Shown: positions 12,528-25,165, counted from the stretch's first letter. The stretch is 64,000 nt of DNA from Cricetomys ansorgei (GCA_026225945.1 JAMJFZ010000239.1:25445501-25509500); one strand, 5' to 3'. Numbers and translations are program-made. Notes: a model not told the origin generated them from the letters alone.

Positions 12528-12620
12528 GCCTTTCTGTAAACTGGAGATAATAATTCTTTCTGTTACATTGTTGAGGCTAACTGAGATGAGGACCTTGGAA
12601 CCTGGTACAGAGCCTCCTGT
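12528..12620 (+). mobile_element. MIR-like fossil
   Basis: 'tctgtaaactggagataata' and 'tgaggctaactgagatgagg' follow the MIR core and 3' end. Confidence 0.5.
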
Positions 12621-14400
12621 GGAGCTCCAGAAGAACAAGGAAGAGAAGGGAAGGAGGAGGCAGGGATGGTTTGGACTTGAAAAGCTCTGGCTGAAGAAAA
12701 TCGCCCCACACAGATGCGTTTTGTTTGGCTGACAGAGACCCGATCTAGGATGTAAAATGACTTTCCTGAATGCCGGGAATGGGATGTAAGGGTGGTCTCT
12801 TTCAGTTTTTCTTATGAGTTCTAAGACTGGGGCTTTGTTCTGGCACCTTCTTACGAATGTAGATATGGGATGGGTCTTTCCAAACCTGGCCTCCTAACCC
12901 TAAGTAAAGCCCAAGAAAGGCAGAGAACTGCCGGGGGACAAGACAGTGAAGACACCGTCAAAGCCTTCATTTGATTGTTCTAGCATACCATTGCTTCAGC
13001 CATTTGTAAATACAGCTGAGGGCATGCTGGGAAAACATCTCTCACATTTTTTTTTTTTCCCTCAAAATGAGTTGAGGAAAAAAATAGATTCTGGTTTGGC
13101 TGGGAATGAGGATGACGGAGAAAAACAAATGAGCATATTATTTTCCCATACGGTAATGTCTGAGCTTTGCCTTCCAAGGAAGCATGGTTTGAACTCTGCA
13201 GGATTCCTTTCCCTTTGCCAATTATTGTTGAGTCACTTAGAAGTGAAATGCTTCCTCCTGGAGTGGCCTTTAGTAGAACTTTCCCCTTCCCCAAGGCTAG
13301 GGAGCAGTCTGTGGTCTCACCCGCCATGTGTAGAGCTCCCGACACCACAGCAACGGGTGCCGTACTGTCTGTAAGAGGACAACCTTTGTTAGCAGGAAGG
13401 ACTTCTCTCTGTCAGCCCAGGAAAGGTTGGTTAAGGAAGGATCCCTCAACCCTCATACCCACAGAATCGAGGTACCTGGTAAAGGAGAGAAGCTTCATAG
13501 GAAGCATGAGGTAAAAATTCCATCGTGTTCCCTTAGTCTTCGTCCAAACAGACACCATCTTATCTCGGTGAAGAAAGGAAATGGGGCCTAGACCCTAAGA
13601 CAACTGAATGCAGAGTCTTTGCTTACTTGATCTTTATCCCAGCAGGACCTCTGTCAGGAAATCCCTCTCCAGGGTCACAAAACATCAAACAAACCAGCAA
13701 ACGTCTCTCCCAAGGGAGAATTGTTAAGAGTTCAAAGAGATATCTAATAAAATTAACTTTTTAAAAAAGTTTCAGCTTTTCAGTATTTTTTTTCCACCTG
13801 CTGGACATGTCAATTCAACTTTCTGTGTTTTGATGTAGCAAGAACATCTGCATCCCCGAAAGAATCCAACATGTGCTACTCCTGGGGTGGAGATTGTCAG
13901 AGCTGGGCCTGTTTTTCAATTCCATTGATCATTAGCGCAATAGGAATCAGACCAGTCACAGAATATATGTATCGTACCAACTCTTTTAGAAAAAAAAACA
14001 TTTTAAAAATTTGTTCTGGGTGGAGGAGTTTTGTAACTTGAAAAATACCCCCTTTCTTTCCTTCTAAAACTCTATCAAATCGCTCTGTTGTAGTATTATT
14101 TGCTATGTAAATTGTATTGCTATACATAAAGTCTGGTTTAAAAAAATAATTAAAAATATCTTGGGGCCTGCAAAGGATGGAATTTGGGGGTATTCAAATT
14201 TGGATATTTTGGGGGAATCCAAAAGAGAATGTTCAAGGAACAAGATATAGTTGCTCACTTGCCTTCTAAGAAGGAAGAGGCGTCTTAAGTTAATAGGTGT
14301 TTTGTTGAGTGGAGGGTGCAAGTTTGAAATCAATAAAATCATCAGGACAGCAGAGACATCCTCTTGCTATCCAGACTCTTCCATTTGGAGGTGCTCTTTT
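12621..14400. other. Unassigned intergenic stretch
   Basis: Low in repeats. The ORF at 12946-13374 spans a T-run and lacks motifs. Could hold regulatory sequence, but nothing specific is seen. Confidence 0.4.
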
Positions 14401-14572
14401 AAAAAAAATCATGTATCTTTATGTACATTGGTGTTTTGCCTGCATGTATGTCTGTGTGAGGATGTCAGAACTGGAGTTACAGACAGTTGTAAGCTACCAC
14501 GTGGGTATTGGGAACCAAGTCCTCTGATAGAACAGCCAGTGTTCCTAACTCTGAGCCATCTCTCCAGGCCTT
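14401..14572 (-). mobile_element. B3/B2 SINE
   Basis: 'ggtgttttgcctgcatgtat', 'aactggagttacagacagtt', 'ctctgagccatctctccagg'. Confidence 0.85.
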
Positions 14573-14696
14573 GAGGTACTCTTTTAACTCACCTGCTCTT
14601 AGTATTTTGATCATGTGATCACTGAGGCTGTGGCTGACTTCATTTGGAGTAGGCTCATGGCTCAGGATAAGTAGAGGGGAGAGAGAAGAGTCAGGC

Positions 14697-14700
<4 letters not shown>

Positions 14701-14753
<53 letters not shown>
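14701..14753. repeat. (CA)n microsatellite
   Basis: About 26 uninterrupted CA units. Confidence 0.97.
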
Positions 14754-14754
<1 letters not shown>

Positions 14755-16197
14755 ATGTGGGGAGGTGTTTCCTACAGCAGAGATTAGAGATCATTTATCC
14801 TTCCAATCTGTTGTTACCTTCCCAGAGTGGCAAACAACACAGCCCCCCAAGACTGGCAGAACTCTGACTCCAATCTCTCTGTAGCCTCCTTAGTATGTGC
14901 AGGGCTCCTTGTGACTTTCATCCCTCCCAGTGTGTGAGGGGAGCTTGGAGAGAGGTGTCGTCCTGTAACATTATGGCTTAGGTTTTTTTCCACCCTCTAT
15001 TCTGGGGAAGAATCTGACATTTCCCCTTCTTTCAGAAGCCAAGACATCACAGAAAGGAGCCTGTCATAGAAGCCGGTTCTTTACTAGCCAAGAATAATGT
15101 TCGTGCAATTCTCATGTCCATTTGGTACAAAGGGAAGCTTGGGCAATCTCGTCCTACTGCGTCCCAGTGGCTCCTGACCTAACTGGCCTCTCAGACTCCC
15201 CTTACCAGTGGGCTGACCTCAGCCTCCACAGGCCTCCTGCCCAGGGAGGCCAAGGCCATGGATGCCAGGGTATACTTCCTTGTTCCAGCCTAATCAACAT
15301 TTTAAGACCAAGTTAAACCAGTACTAGGATCCAACTTTTTTCTTACAATAAATGCTTCATTTTTTATCTTTCCACTGATTAAACAAAAACAGACTTCATA
15401 TAAAAAACAAAATGAAAAACTATAATCTTATTATTATTGTTTTTAATTAACACATTTAACCCAGAAAAGACAGAAACCTGCAGTGGTTTGAAGTTTCTGG
15501 CTCTTTCAGCAGGCTCAGACAGCACCAAGGCTTGAACAGATGATCTCAGGAACGTTAATCCAGAAGAGCGCTACCCTGTTCCTTAGACTTCTATCTGGGG
15601 CTCTGTTTAGTTCAGGGCATCCCATCGGGAGGAGGAGAGTGGTAAGAATAACCAAACAAAGAGGAAACCAAGTGATATGAAGGAGGTTTGAGTCTTATTT
15701 CCTTCCACCTGGGAAAACAGAACCAGAACCCAAATACTTGAAGTACCAATCTTAGCTGTCTTAAAATATTTGGAAGACAGCTAGTTGTATCTTGTCCATA
15801 CCAGAAAGGCACGACAATGCCCAAAAAATAGTGAGTTAGGAAAAATGGGTAGAAGGAGGGCCATCCAGGAACGTTAAATCCCCTTAACATGAGAGATGTC
15901 TAAGAAAGGAGTAGATTTCCTTCGCTTGAAATCATGTGATTAACAAATACTGATTGCATATGTTAATTAGAGGCAGTATTTTGGGATAGAGATATTTGAG
16001 TGAAGTCGAGAAAAGGCTCAGTAGCCAGGTGCTGGGATGTTTTTAAGAATTCTTGGGTCTGAAGAGAAAAGTTAAATTATATTATTTCTGTGGGATTTTT
16101 TTTTTTAATTCTAAGAGTGTATGCTTTTATTAATTCAAATTGTTCTGAATGCTAATTGTTCTGAAAAAAAATCAAGATTGCTTATTTCCTCTTGTTT
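14754..16197. other. Unassigned intergenic stretch
   Basis: No repeat, exon or pol III gene recognised. AT-rich centre at 15330-15450. Confidence 0.4.
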
Positions 16198-16308
16198 TTA
16201 TGAGAGAGGGTGTCACTTTATAACCCGAGGTGGCTTTGAGTAGAAGAGTGATATGCCTTAGTCTTCCACGTATTGGGACTCTAGGTGGATGTCAGTCACA
16301 TCTGGCTT
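16198..16308 (-). mobile_element. B1-like SINE, old
   Basis: 'gggtgtcactttataacccg', 'ttccacgtattgggactcta' on the reverse strand. Confidence 0.5.
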
Positions 16309-16440
16309 TCATCAGATATTTTAAAGCTAAATTTCATTTTTAAACATCTTAGCTTTTGCTTCATTTTCTACACATTTATACATTTATTTATTTCAGTTAA
16401 TTAAACAATCAATCAATCTATTTATTTATTTATTTATTAA

Positions 16441-16575
16441 GGCAAGGTCTTACTCTATAGCCCAGGATGGCCTGGGACTGGCTGTGTAGCCAAGCTGACT
16501 TTTAACTCACAGCACTCTTCCCATCTGAGCTTCCCAGCCGCTGAGATGACAGACGTGAATCACCACGCCCGGTCT
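16441..16575 (-). mobile_element. B1 SINE
   Basis: 'ggcaaggtcttactctatag', 'cccaggatggcctgggactg', 'aatcaccacgcccggtc'. A (TTTA)n tract adjoins its T-rich side. Confidence 0.75.
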
Positions 16576-16797
16576 ACTGCACACCTGCACGTTTAATACC
16601 ACGCTTTCCACGCCTTCATTCAGCTCACTAGCAGAAACGGTAAAGAGAACGTAAAGACAACGCATTTCACCGCTTTCCAGGCAACACGAACCAGTTCTCG
16701 TGAAAGAGGAAGGAAACTTGTTAACTGAAGTGCTAAATATACATTTAAACATGCACGGCTCATTGTTACTATTTCCACAATTCAAACTCGCTTATTT

Positions 16798-16925
16798 AAA
16801 AAAAAAAAAAAAGAGCCCAGCACTCAGGAGGCAGGCAGATCTCTGTGAGTAGAGGCCAGCCTGGTCTACAGAGTGAGTTCCGGGGCAGCCAGTTACAACA
16901 GAGAAACCCTGTCCTGGAAAACCAA
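16798..16925 (+). mobile_element. B1 SINE, 5'-truncated
   Basis: 'agcccagcactcaggaggca', 'cctggtctacagagtgagtt', 'gagaaaccctgtcctggaaa'. An A-run sits at its left edge and a (GA)n tract at its right. Confidence 0.85.
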
Positions 16926-16945
16926 GAGAGAGAGGGAGAGAGAGT

Positions 16946-16982
<37 letters not shown>

Positions 16983-17075
16983 GAGGAGGAGGAGGAAAAG
17001 ATAAGGTAGAGAGGAAAGAAGAGGGAAGAAGAAAAGAGAAAGCAAAACAAAAAGAAAAGGAAAAGAAAAGAGGGA
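16924..17075. repeat. (GA)n and purine-rich tract
   Basis: GA repeats to about 16985, then AGG and AAAAG units: roughly 150 nt almost entirely purine. Confidence 0.93.
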
Positions 17076-17079
17076 TTTA

Positions 17080-17126
17080 TATATGGTGATGCACACCTAT
17101 AATCCCAGCATTCAGAAAGCTGAGCC
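17080..17126 (+). mobile_element. B1 SINE, first 45 bp
   Basis: 'tatggtgatgcacacctata' then 'atcccagcattcagaaagct'; cut off by the following B2. Confidence 0.55.
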
Positions 17127-17335
17127 ACGAGAGATGGCTCAGTGGTTATGAGCACTGGCTGCTCTTCCAGAGGACCTGGGTTCAATTCCCAGCAGCCACA
17201 TAGTGGCTCATCAGCATTTGTAACTCTGGTTCCAGGGGATCTAATGCCACCTTTGACCTCCTTGTACACAGACCTGCATGCAAGCAAGCGCTCATACATA
17301 TATACACATAAACTAACTAAATAAATATAAAAAAG
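17127..17335 (+). mobile_element. B2 SINE, full length
   Basis: tRNA-derived B2 head 'gagatggctcagtggttatg', 'gctcttccagaggacctggg', 'caattcccagcagccacata', then an A-rich tail. It shares A/B-box-like pol III promoter motifs with tRNA genes but is not one. Confidence 0.9.
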
Positions 17336-18236
17336 GAAAAAGAAAGAAGGCCGAGGCTAACCTGAACTACACAAAAATGCTCGTATTAAAAAAAGAAAAA
17401 GAAAAAAAAGGAAAAGTAAAGCGAAAGAGAGAGAGGGAGGAGAGGGAAAGGATAGAATACGAACAGTGATAAAATCACTTTTGGAACTATGGCAGATCCT
17501 CTAAATTTTCGCAAAGACCTCAGACTATCATCAAAAGACTGGGAACTTTGCTGTGTGACCGTGTTCCTTCTACTGTCCCATGCAAGCTTTGTCAATAATT
17601 CAGCACCTTCCCACTTTAGAACTAGCTTTTCCCTTTCAAGTTTCATATTTTTAATTTTTAATTTTCAAAAAAGAAACAGGAAAATGAAAGAGACTGGGCG
17701 GACTTAAGTCACGGAACAGCCAGTTGAGTAGTCTTTGAGATCCCACGACAGGTGACAACACCCTAGAACCTGTAGGCTGTCTGTCACCTGAGTGACGAGG
17801 TGGAAATCACTCCGTTCTGCTACTAGTCGATGGATCTGGGAGGAATCATGAAATCCCTCAGCAAAGTAAAACCTAGTTGTTCTCTACGGACTCTTTCTTT
17901 TCTGTATGTAATAATTCTGCGCTATAGAAAAAACCGATAGCTATAGTTACCAGAGATAATTATGTAAATTTATAAAATACAAGATGAAATCACCGTGTTA
18001 GATGAAGATACAGCACAAGTTGGTTAATTAGCCCATACCTTACTCTAGAGCTTTGTGGGGGAGCAGAGGTGACAGTATGGCCACAAAAGTGGTACTAGGG
18101 GACTCCAGGGATCACAGAGCTCAGTCCATCCTTTATGTTATTGTCAGGTAAATAAGAATTCCTGGTAGAGTTGCTTCTAACAACACAATGTGAAGAAGTT
18201 GGGAAACAGGTTTTGGGGTGTGTGGGTATGTGTGTT

Positions 18237-18277
<41 letters not shown>

Positions 18278-18305
18278 GACAGACAGACAGACAGATATAC
18301 AGACA
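18237..18305. repeat. (GA)n-(GACA)n microsatellite
   Basis: About nine GA units, then GACA tetramers with one break. Confidence 0.95.
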
Positions 18306-18716
18306 CAGAGAAAAGAGGGGAGGAGGAGAACATTAGGGTCAACAGGGTATATTCCAGACCCTTCTATTAATACTCTGTTGGCCTTTCATGGTCCCAACCA
18401 TGATCACACTAAACATTACATGGCTCATGTGAAAATTATACTAAAGATTCACAGATCCCTAAACCAGAAATTGCTTATGAATTCTCCCCAGATACTTGAT
18501 ATTTACATTGAGATGGTTCAAAAGTCTGCAAAGTAAAGTGTAGAATAGAAGTTAGTGCCTTGTTCTCTCTCGTTTTCTTTCTCAGGAAATCGCACCACAA
18601 GCATCTCAGATCCCTAAGCCTAAGCCTGGCTAGGGTGTTTAACTGATATCATGGGTCCCACATCCACAGACTCAACAAGCCATGAGTTAAAAATATTCAG
18701 GTGATATTCATATTCT

Positions 18717-18827
18717 AAACCAGGCATGGTAGAGGCAGGAGGGCCAGGAGTTCAAGCCCATCTTCAGCTATATAGTGAGTTTGACACCACCTTGGGCTGT
18801 ATGACATTCTTCCACAAAAAGTGTAAG
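18717..18827 (+). mobile_element. B1 SINE fragment
   Basis: 'aaaccaggcatggtagaggc' and 'gttcaagcccatcttcagct'; ends at the (TATC)n array. Confidence 0.55.
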
Positions 18828-18828
<1 letters not shown>

Positions 18829-18879
<51 letters not shown>

Positions 18880-18901
18880 ATCTATCTATCATCTATCTAT
18901 C

Positions 18902-18937
<36 letters not shown>

Positions 18938-18943
18938 CTATCC
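18829..18943. repeat. (TATC)n microsatellite with ATC interruptions
   Basis: Long TATC array broken at intervals by one-base-shorter CATC joints. Starts at the end of a B1 fragment. Confidence 0.97.
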
Positions 18944-19690
18944 AGTCCTTAAGGTGGTTACCTAAAACAAGTGTCTATCTATCTAATAACACCAGTACAA
19001 GTGTTAAAGAACAAGTGTAACCAAAACCAATCCACAGTTTAAGTCTCTTCCACAGCTCCTCCTGCCAGAGGAAACCATGAACTCTCCATGACATGTCTGT
19101 GCCCTGGCCCTCTTGCCCTTCTGAGCTCTTACAAGGCTCACTAGTGTCCTGAACTTCTTCCAACTACCCCGAAGGACCTGGCTTGCTCTCTCGCACCTGG
19201 AGCTGTGATGGTCCCTTTCTGACAGGTAGATGCTTGCCTCATTCTCTGGGTGGCTATTGAAATTTCATGTTCTCATGGAGTCCTTTTCTAGGTCCCAGAG
19301 ATTGGGCAAGGGCTGCTGTGTTGACCCTCCCTGGCATCACAAGTCATGCCATGTCTTGCCTTTGTCACAGATTACTGCGATGGTGTGTTTCCTTGTCTGG
19401 GCTCCAAACTGGATTACAAAAGTGATGTCAGGGCACTCGTCTGCCTTATTTTCTGCTATATCTTAAGACACAGCATTGAACAGGGCATGAAGTGTTCTGT
19501 AAATGAAGGCATATGAACATAAATACATGGGGGAAATGTTTGGGGCAGTACCTAGATGCTACAGTGGAAGAAGAAGTTTTAAAGATGGTGAGAGGAAATG
19601 CCCTTTTCCCTCATCCTTACAAATTAAGATTAACCACAGAACCAAAAATTAAGTAATTCAGTTGTATAATGTTTTCATTTTCAGTTATTC
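18944..19690. other. Unassigned intergenic stretch
   Basis: Looks like decayed old interspersed sequence but I cannot name a family. No exon recognised. Confidence 0.35.
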
Positions 19691-19892
19691 CAGAGGTACT
19701 CAACCTGTGGATCGCAAACCCTTTGGGGGTCATCTAAGACCATCTTGCATATCATATATTTACATTATGATTCATAATAGTAGAAAATTTCACTTATGAA
19801 ATAGCAACAAAAATAATTTTATGGTCAGGGGTCACCATGACATGAGGTACTGCATTGAAGGGTCACAGCATTAGGAAGGTTGAGAACCACTG
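19691..19892. mobile_element. URR1-type nonautonomous hAT-Charlie DNA element
   Basis: About 200 bp with terminal inverted repeats: left 'aggtactcaacctgtgg', right 'aaggttgagaaccactg'. The interior ('tttacattatgattcataat', 'aataattttatggtcagggg') fits the common rodent nonautonomous element. Confidence 0.7.
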
Positions 19893-19999
19893 AGCTATGC
19901 AATCCTTAGGCTGCCCATGATAAATTAATTTCTTTTCTTTTTTTTTGAAAGAGATTTTCTTCAGCTTTAAAGCCATCTTTCAATAGTATTTAAAAATTT

Positions 20000-20172
20000 T
20001 AAATTATTTATTTTTTGTCTAACCATGTGTTCACACATGTGCATGGAGAGGTCAGAGGACAATTTTCAGGAGTAGCTTTTCTCCTCTCACCACGTAGGTT
20101 CCTAGAATGGAACTCACATCAATCAGGCTTGGTGGCCAGTGCCTTTAGCTACTGAGCCATCTTGCTAAGCCC
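20000..20172 (-). mobile_element. B3 SINE
   Basis: 'tgcatggagaggtcagagga' and 'ctactgagccatcttgctaa' are B3 hallmarks. Confidence 0.8.
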
Positions 20173-20582
20173 CTTAGCAATGCTTTAGCCTAACCTTCTG
20201 ATTCCTAAATACTGGGTGTCCCCAAGACAACAATTAGGGAACACACTGGCTGAATCATGTTTCCCCAGCACTAATAAGTTGAGTTTCTATGCTCAGGGCC
20301 TCAGAGTGTGGTGGCATTCAGAGACCAGGCCATCGAAGAGGCAAATAATGCTCAATGAGGTCGTACCATGGGTCTTAAGAAGAGGGGTAGGACATTGGGG
20401 GTGTACCCCCTGACCATGGAAGGACGCAGGGAGAAAATGCTACCTGTAAGCCAAGGAGATGGGTCTCAGGGGAATCCAAATTTAACTTGGGAATTTTGGC
20501 TTCCAATACTGTGAGAAAGAAATGTCTTTTTGTTGTTTAAGATAGCCAGTGTATGGCATTTTGTTATATTGCCTTAGCAAAC

Positions 20583-20650
20583 TATAAAAATAAATAAACT
20601 ATATATAAATTACATAAGTTTATACAGTTTATATATAAACTATATAAAAT
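20583..20650. repeat. AT-rich palindromic block
   Basis: Contains the perfect palindrome AGTTTATATATAAACT (20626-20641) and a related TAAACTATATATAAATTA further left. Confidence 0.85.
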
Positions 20651-21690
20651 CATAGTAGGTCAGTTTATGACATGTAATTGTCCAGACTTGTAATACTTCA
20701 AACTGAACAATGGGATGGGGTATCAGTGCATTTTGACATGGGTTTCTTTCCCTGGGGAGAAAGTACTTGCCCTGCCAGTTGTAAGTATATGTAGAAAAAC
20801 TTGCTCTGACACAGGTGAATGCACAGATGACTTCATCTAGATCCTTCCACATGGACAGAATTAGTTATTCTAATTCTGTGTTCATGTTGCAACATGGGCC
20901 CCTAGATTCCAGCAAAGTTTCTCAAGTTTTTACATTTTCTAAATCCCCCAAGCTTACAGCCCAGGAGTCATTTTGACTCATCTCTTTCTTCTTTACCACC
21001 TACATACTAAATAGACAATGAAAAACTTCTGTAGGTCCTTATTTCAAAATGCCTCTTCCACACATGCACCCCATTGTTCCCCTTTGCACAGTCATCAGGC
21101 ACTGGGCTTCTCCTAAGCTTCATGTAAGTTGTTGCACAAGTCTCCCCAGTACTAGATGCTTCTATCTTTCCCTCTGTCTTGTATCTACCAAGAAGTAGAG
21201 CTTCACAAAGCTCACCTTTTCAGCATCCAGCTAAGAAACTTAGTGTCTTCCCACGTCTAGAAGTCAAAACACACTCTTTCACCTGAAATTTAAACATTTC
21301 CTAGTCTGAGGAAGATAGCGGGTTGTGTTGTCTGAGTGGGAAGATGGTACCCGGGCTGATTAAAACCACGAACAGATCCCACTGTGTATATCCAGCTTGC
21401 TCTCCCTGGACTCCACACTGCCCCTTCTAAATCCCAGCTATCCAGCTTCCTCGGTGTTTCTTAAGCCCTTCTGCTCACTGCCAACTCTACACCAATTTCT
21501 TCACACTCTTCCTCCACCCTCCCTCTTTCTGATACCTCCTCCCTCCCTGTGTTCTCTTCTCTCTAAGGCACAGAATCCTGCAAGCTTGCCTGGCCTGACC
21601 TCTGTCCCCATACAGCTTTCCAGACCATCACATTCGGATCTCTCTCAGATCAACTCTGTGACTTATGTGATTAGAAGCGTTCATTTTTAA

Positions 21691-21691
<1 letters not shown>
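20651..21691. other. Unassigned intergenic stretch
   Basis: Pyrimidine-rich at 21400-21600, where the 97-codon ORF (21397-21690) is Ser/Pro/Leu-rich chance coding. Confidence 0.35.

Positions 21692-21736
<45 letters not shown>
21692..21736. repeat. (GT)n microsatellite
   Basis: About 22 GT units. Confidence 0.97.
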
Positions 21737-21738
<2 letters not shown>

Positions 21739-22356
21739 CTAAGGCAGTGGCCTTTTCTGTATTTCAGGAAATGATAATGACTTTAGGAGTCTCAAGTTTT
21801 GGTCATCCCACTGAGGATCACACACCTGTTGGGTCACATCTTAGCTTACTAAGGTTGAACTTGGATAGAATCTTATGCTTTCAACATTATAGTCCCAAAT
21901 CAGTAGTCACTGTAACTACACACTTCTGTTTTGAGCTAATCATGCTTCACCTACAATCCCTATACTGAGCTGGAAGATTCAGGCTTTAAATCTAAATCCA
22001 AATCCAGTATTTAATTGTGCATCCCACAATCTCCCCCTCAATACATTTCAAAAAGTTTGAATCCTTGAAATACCCTGAGCCGGTCACAATAAACAACAAG
22101 TATTTGGTGTAGAGAGCCTCAGATTCAGAGAAAGCTGGGGCCGCTCTTGGCAGAATCCAACCTGTAAAGAGTAAAGATTTGAGGCAAACGGTTAGCGTAA
22201 CTCATCATTGCATTTTATCTTCATTTTTCCTCTTCCTCACTGTTTTCTCCCTCTCTGCAGCTGGTTCCTGTTGCTCCCCCCACCCCAAATACTTTCCCCT
22301 CCACTTTCGTATCATACGTATCTCACCAACCCTTTTTCTGCCCTCCTTCTGTTTCA

Positions 22357-22556
22357 AAGATTTATTTATTTAGTATTTTTCTCTGTATGTGTAAGTGCCT
22401 GTGTGAGTTTATGTGGACCCCATGCACGTAGGAGTCCCCAGAAGGTGAAGTGGAGTAACAGGCAGTTGTGAGCCACCATGTGGATGCTGGGAACCAACCC
22501 TGGTCCTCTGCAAGAACAGTAATAGCCCTCAACCACTGAGCCATCTCTCCAGCCCC
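22357..22556 (-). mobile_element. B3/B2 SINE
   Basis: 'aggcagttgtgagccaccat', 'gtggatgctgggaaccaacc', 'ccactgagccatctctccag'. Confidence 0.9.
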
Positions 22557-23266
22557 ATCCTCCTGTTTTAATACTTAAGTCTATCTTGTGTTATCTTTTA
22601 AAACCCCGGGCAATCTTTTAATGGTTATTACATCAAAAGAAGACAGATCCAAAGATCTAATAAAATTTCAGAACACGAGGGCACCGTCGCCAAGGGCCTG
22701 GAATCCACAGCCTTGTTACTCAGCACATTGTTTCACCTCTTCTTGGTCTTCGTCCCAGCACAATTTGATGGTTCTTATTATAACAGTGAGATCACCACAA
22801 TTAGGAATGCTTTAATTCCAGCTAGTTACATGTTCCTCAACAGCTACTTCTTTGGTGTTTGTGTGTGTGTGGGAGGGGTACCAGTTTAAAGAGAAAAGTA
22901 CAACAGAAGGAGCTCTCACCATATACTGCTTCATCTTTGTAAGTGTGTGTGAGTGTGTGCATGTGTGTGTGTCCATCTGGGGTTAAGCATTTGATCTGAA
23001 AAGAGATACCTGATTTATCTGAAAACGTCAGCAGTCCTAGTTAGGCTAAATTGTTTAGCCTTCCCATCAGGTCTTCCTTCAGTGTATTTGGTCATCTTTC
23101 TAACTTTTCTTTCTCTATTATTTAGGTCTCTCTGGTCTTTAAACAAACCAGCAGAGTGGTACGTGTGTGTAGGAGCAGGGGAGTTGGAGGTTTGAGAAGA
23201 GTTTGTTCACAGAATTATGGATGTGTATGACTAAATTTGAAGGGTAAGTAAGCAATCTAGAGACTC

Positions 23267-23340
23267 GAACAAACAAACAAACAAACCCAAAACAAAAACA
23301 AAAACCCAAACCCAAGCCAAACCAAACGCAAACCCATAAA
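23267..23340. repeat. (AAAC)n and A/C-rich tract
   Basis: AACA units decay into AAACCC and AACCAAG variants. Confidence 0.85.
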
Positions 23341-23864
23341 ACTGTCTTCTTAGGGGAGAAGGTTGTCTGATGACCAGAATTCCTCCTTGCTTGTGGAAGT
23401 CAGTGTTTCTTCCCCTAGGCCTTCAACTAAGTAGATGAGGTCTGGAAAAGTCCATCTGCTTTGTGGTTAATGTCATCAAAGAGAGCATCCGTCCTCTCTA
23501 ACACTCATGGAAAGTGCTCGATTACAGTACAATTTAGTGATGGAAAATATTCCTGGATGCTCTGTAGAATGATTGTGAATTTTGTAAAAAAGGAAAAAGA
23601 AAAACTCCTCATGACCTGGCTTTGGCTTCAGAGTCTGACTCAATTGTCATGGTGGATACTGGTCACTTAAGCTTTTTAAAAGTTCCTCAGCTGATTCTAG
23701 CATGTTCTGTGCCAGGGCTAGGAATTATAAGAAATGGAAGGAAGTGTCTCTGCCTCTTGTTGTATCTCGGTGTATCTGAGTCAGGAACTGAGTGAGTACC
23801 GGACATGCAGACGATCACAAACATCTGAATGAATCAGCTGCTCCACTACTTTTTTTTGGCTGTG

Positions 23865-23890
23865 TTTTTTTTTTTTTTTTTTTTTTTTTT
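23865..23890. repeat. Poly(T) run
   Basis: 26 T's at the left edge of a MIR element; no retroposon 3' end is recognisable beside it. Confidence 0.95.
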
Positions 23891-23891
23891 G

Positions 23892-24040
23892 ACTTCTTGG
23901 AAGGTTCATTTGTTTCAATCTCAGTTTTTCGTACTTATAAAATGGGGGTAACAATACACCTGTCAACGGGGGTGGTTTTGAATAATATATGAAATGACAG
24001 ACAAAGTGATTTGGCACATAGTTGATGCTCATAAAAGCAA
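23892..24040 (+). mobile_element. MIR element
   Basis: 'tcaatctcagtttttcgtac', 'ttataaaatgggggtaacaa', 'tttggcacatagttgatgct' match MIR order well. A 26-nt T-run lies directly before it. Confidence 0.7.
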
Positions 24041-24399
24041 AAGCCTTCCCTTTCCACGCTTTGCCTTCTCAGTCCCCTTCTGACGCTAGTACGCGTGCCA
24101 GGTGCATAAAACTCAGAGCATATCTGAAATGTGTCTCAGGCGAATACATGATTTATGGAAAAATTAAATAATGGAGACCATAGTGAGTGAATGCAATGGG
24201 TAAAACCTGTTTCTGTCCTAACTGTTGTTTTTAGGGGTCTACTATCCAACTCTGAAGCACAGATGAAGCAGGAAAGGTTAATTACAGGATGTGTTGCAAT
24301 CAGTTTTATTAAAATATTTCAGCCAGAACCTGCTGGATTAAACAAGAAACCTCTCCTATTAAAATGAACCAATCGTAATTAAGAGTCTGGAAGGGGTCA

Positions 24400-25165
24400 G
24401 AAGAACTCGTTTGTTTTAAGCCATGCTTGCAAGGACATGTTTGAATTTCGTTGACGTCCAGAGACATTAAAGTCAGTGTGTAAGGCGGGGCCTGAACCGG
24501 AGGGAAGAGAACGACACGCACAAACAGTCCCTTCATTTAGTTATGGGGTGTTGTGTCCATGTTTGTCTGTGGCGTGCGTGTATTTCACACACACTTTGGT
24601 ACATGCCCTGTCACACTCGCGATGTTAAGGAAAGCGTGATCCACACGTTAGGCCTCTTAGCGGGCAAAGGGCTTCTATTTCTTGATTACTTGCTAAGATT
24701 CAACTTTAGCTTTCTTCTGTCTTGCTGAGAAGCATGGGAAACCCTGATCACCTCTTTTTTTTTTTTTCTTCCTCTAGTATTTCGAAAATAAACACAAAGG
24801 GAACAAGTAAGCTTTTGCAAAGAACACTTCTACATCTGTTTGAACAAGTAATAACAACCCCCAGCGGGAAAATGCTGTACTCTGTGGTCTTACTTCAAAA
24901 GGAGCCTGGGTGTTCTGCCACTCGAGGCGGGGCGTGTGGAAACAGGCAACTAGCTGCACTGAGGAGTTCACTCAGCAGCTGAAGAACGGGAGCGGAAACC
25001 CACAAGGAACACAGTATCCGAGGCTCTGTGGTTGGGATTTTCTCAGAGCTGTCTGCTCGGGTGAAGAATCTGGTGACAGAGTTGTTACATGCTCGACCTG
25101 AAGCAGTTGCCTTGCTCTGGACATTGTCCAAACATGGTGGTGCGAGTTGGAAACTGCCGGTGAGG
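24400..25165 (+). promoter_or_regulatory. Candidate distal promoter or enhancer, low-repeat and CpG-containing
   Basis: One of the few stretches with scattered CpGs and little repeat sequence. It holds TGACGTC (24452-24458, CRE-like), GC boxes GGCGGGGC at 24484-24491 and 24926-24933, and a donor-like CCG|GTGAGG at 25160. The layout would suit a noncoding first exon ending at 25159, about 20 kb upstream of Fabp12 coding exon 1. This is inference; no transcript evidence is available. Confidence 0.3.

Noticed and set aside
12946..13374. 142-codon ORF on the + strand
   Set aside because: Includes a poly(T)-encoded Phe run, overlaps a minus-strand ORF of similar size and shows no motif.
17127..17335. 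tRNA-like sequence with pol III A/B-box motifs
   Set aside because: It is a B2 SINE; the ID elements at 32028, 41318, 53325, 58160 and 61640 are likewise tRNA-derived SINEs, not tRNA genes.
18829..18943. Regularly interrupted repeat array resembling a CRISPR at first sight
   Set aside because: Units are 4 bp with no spacers and the host is a mammal; it is a microsatellite.
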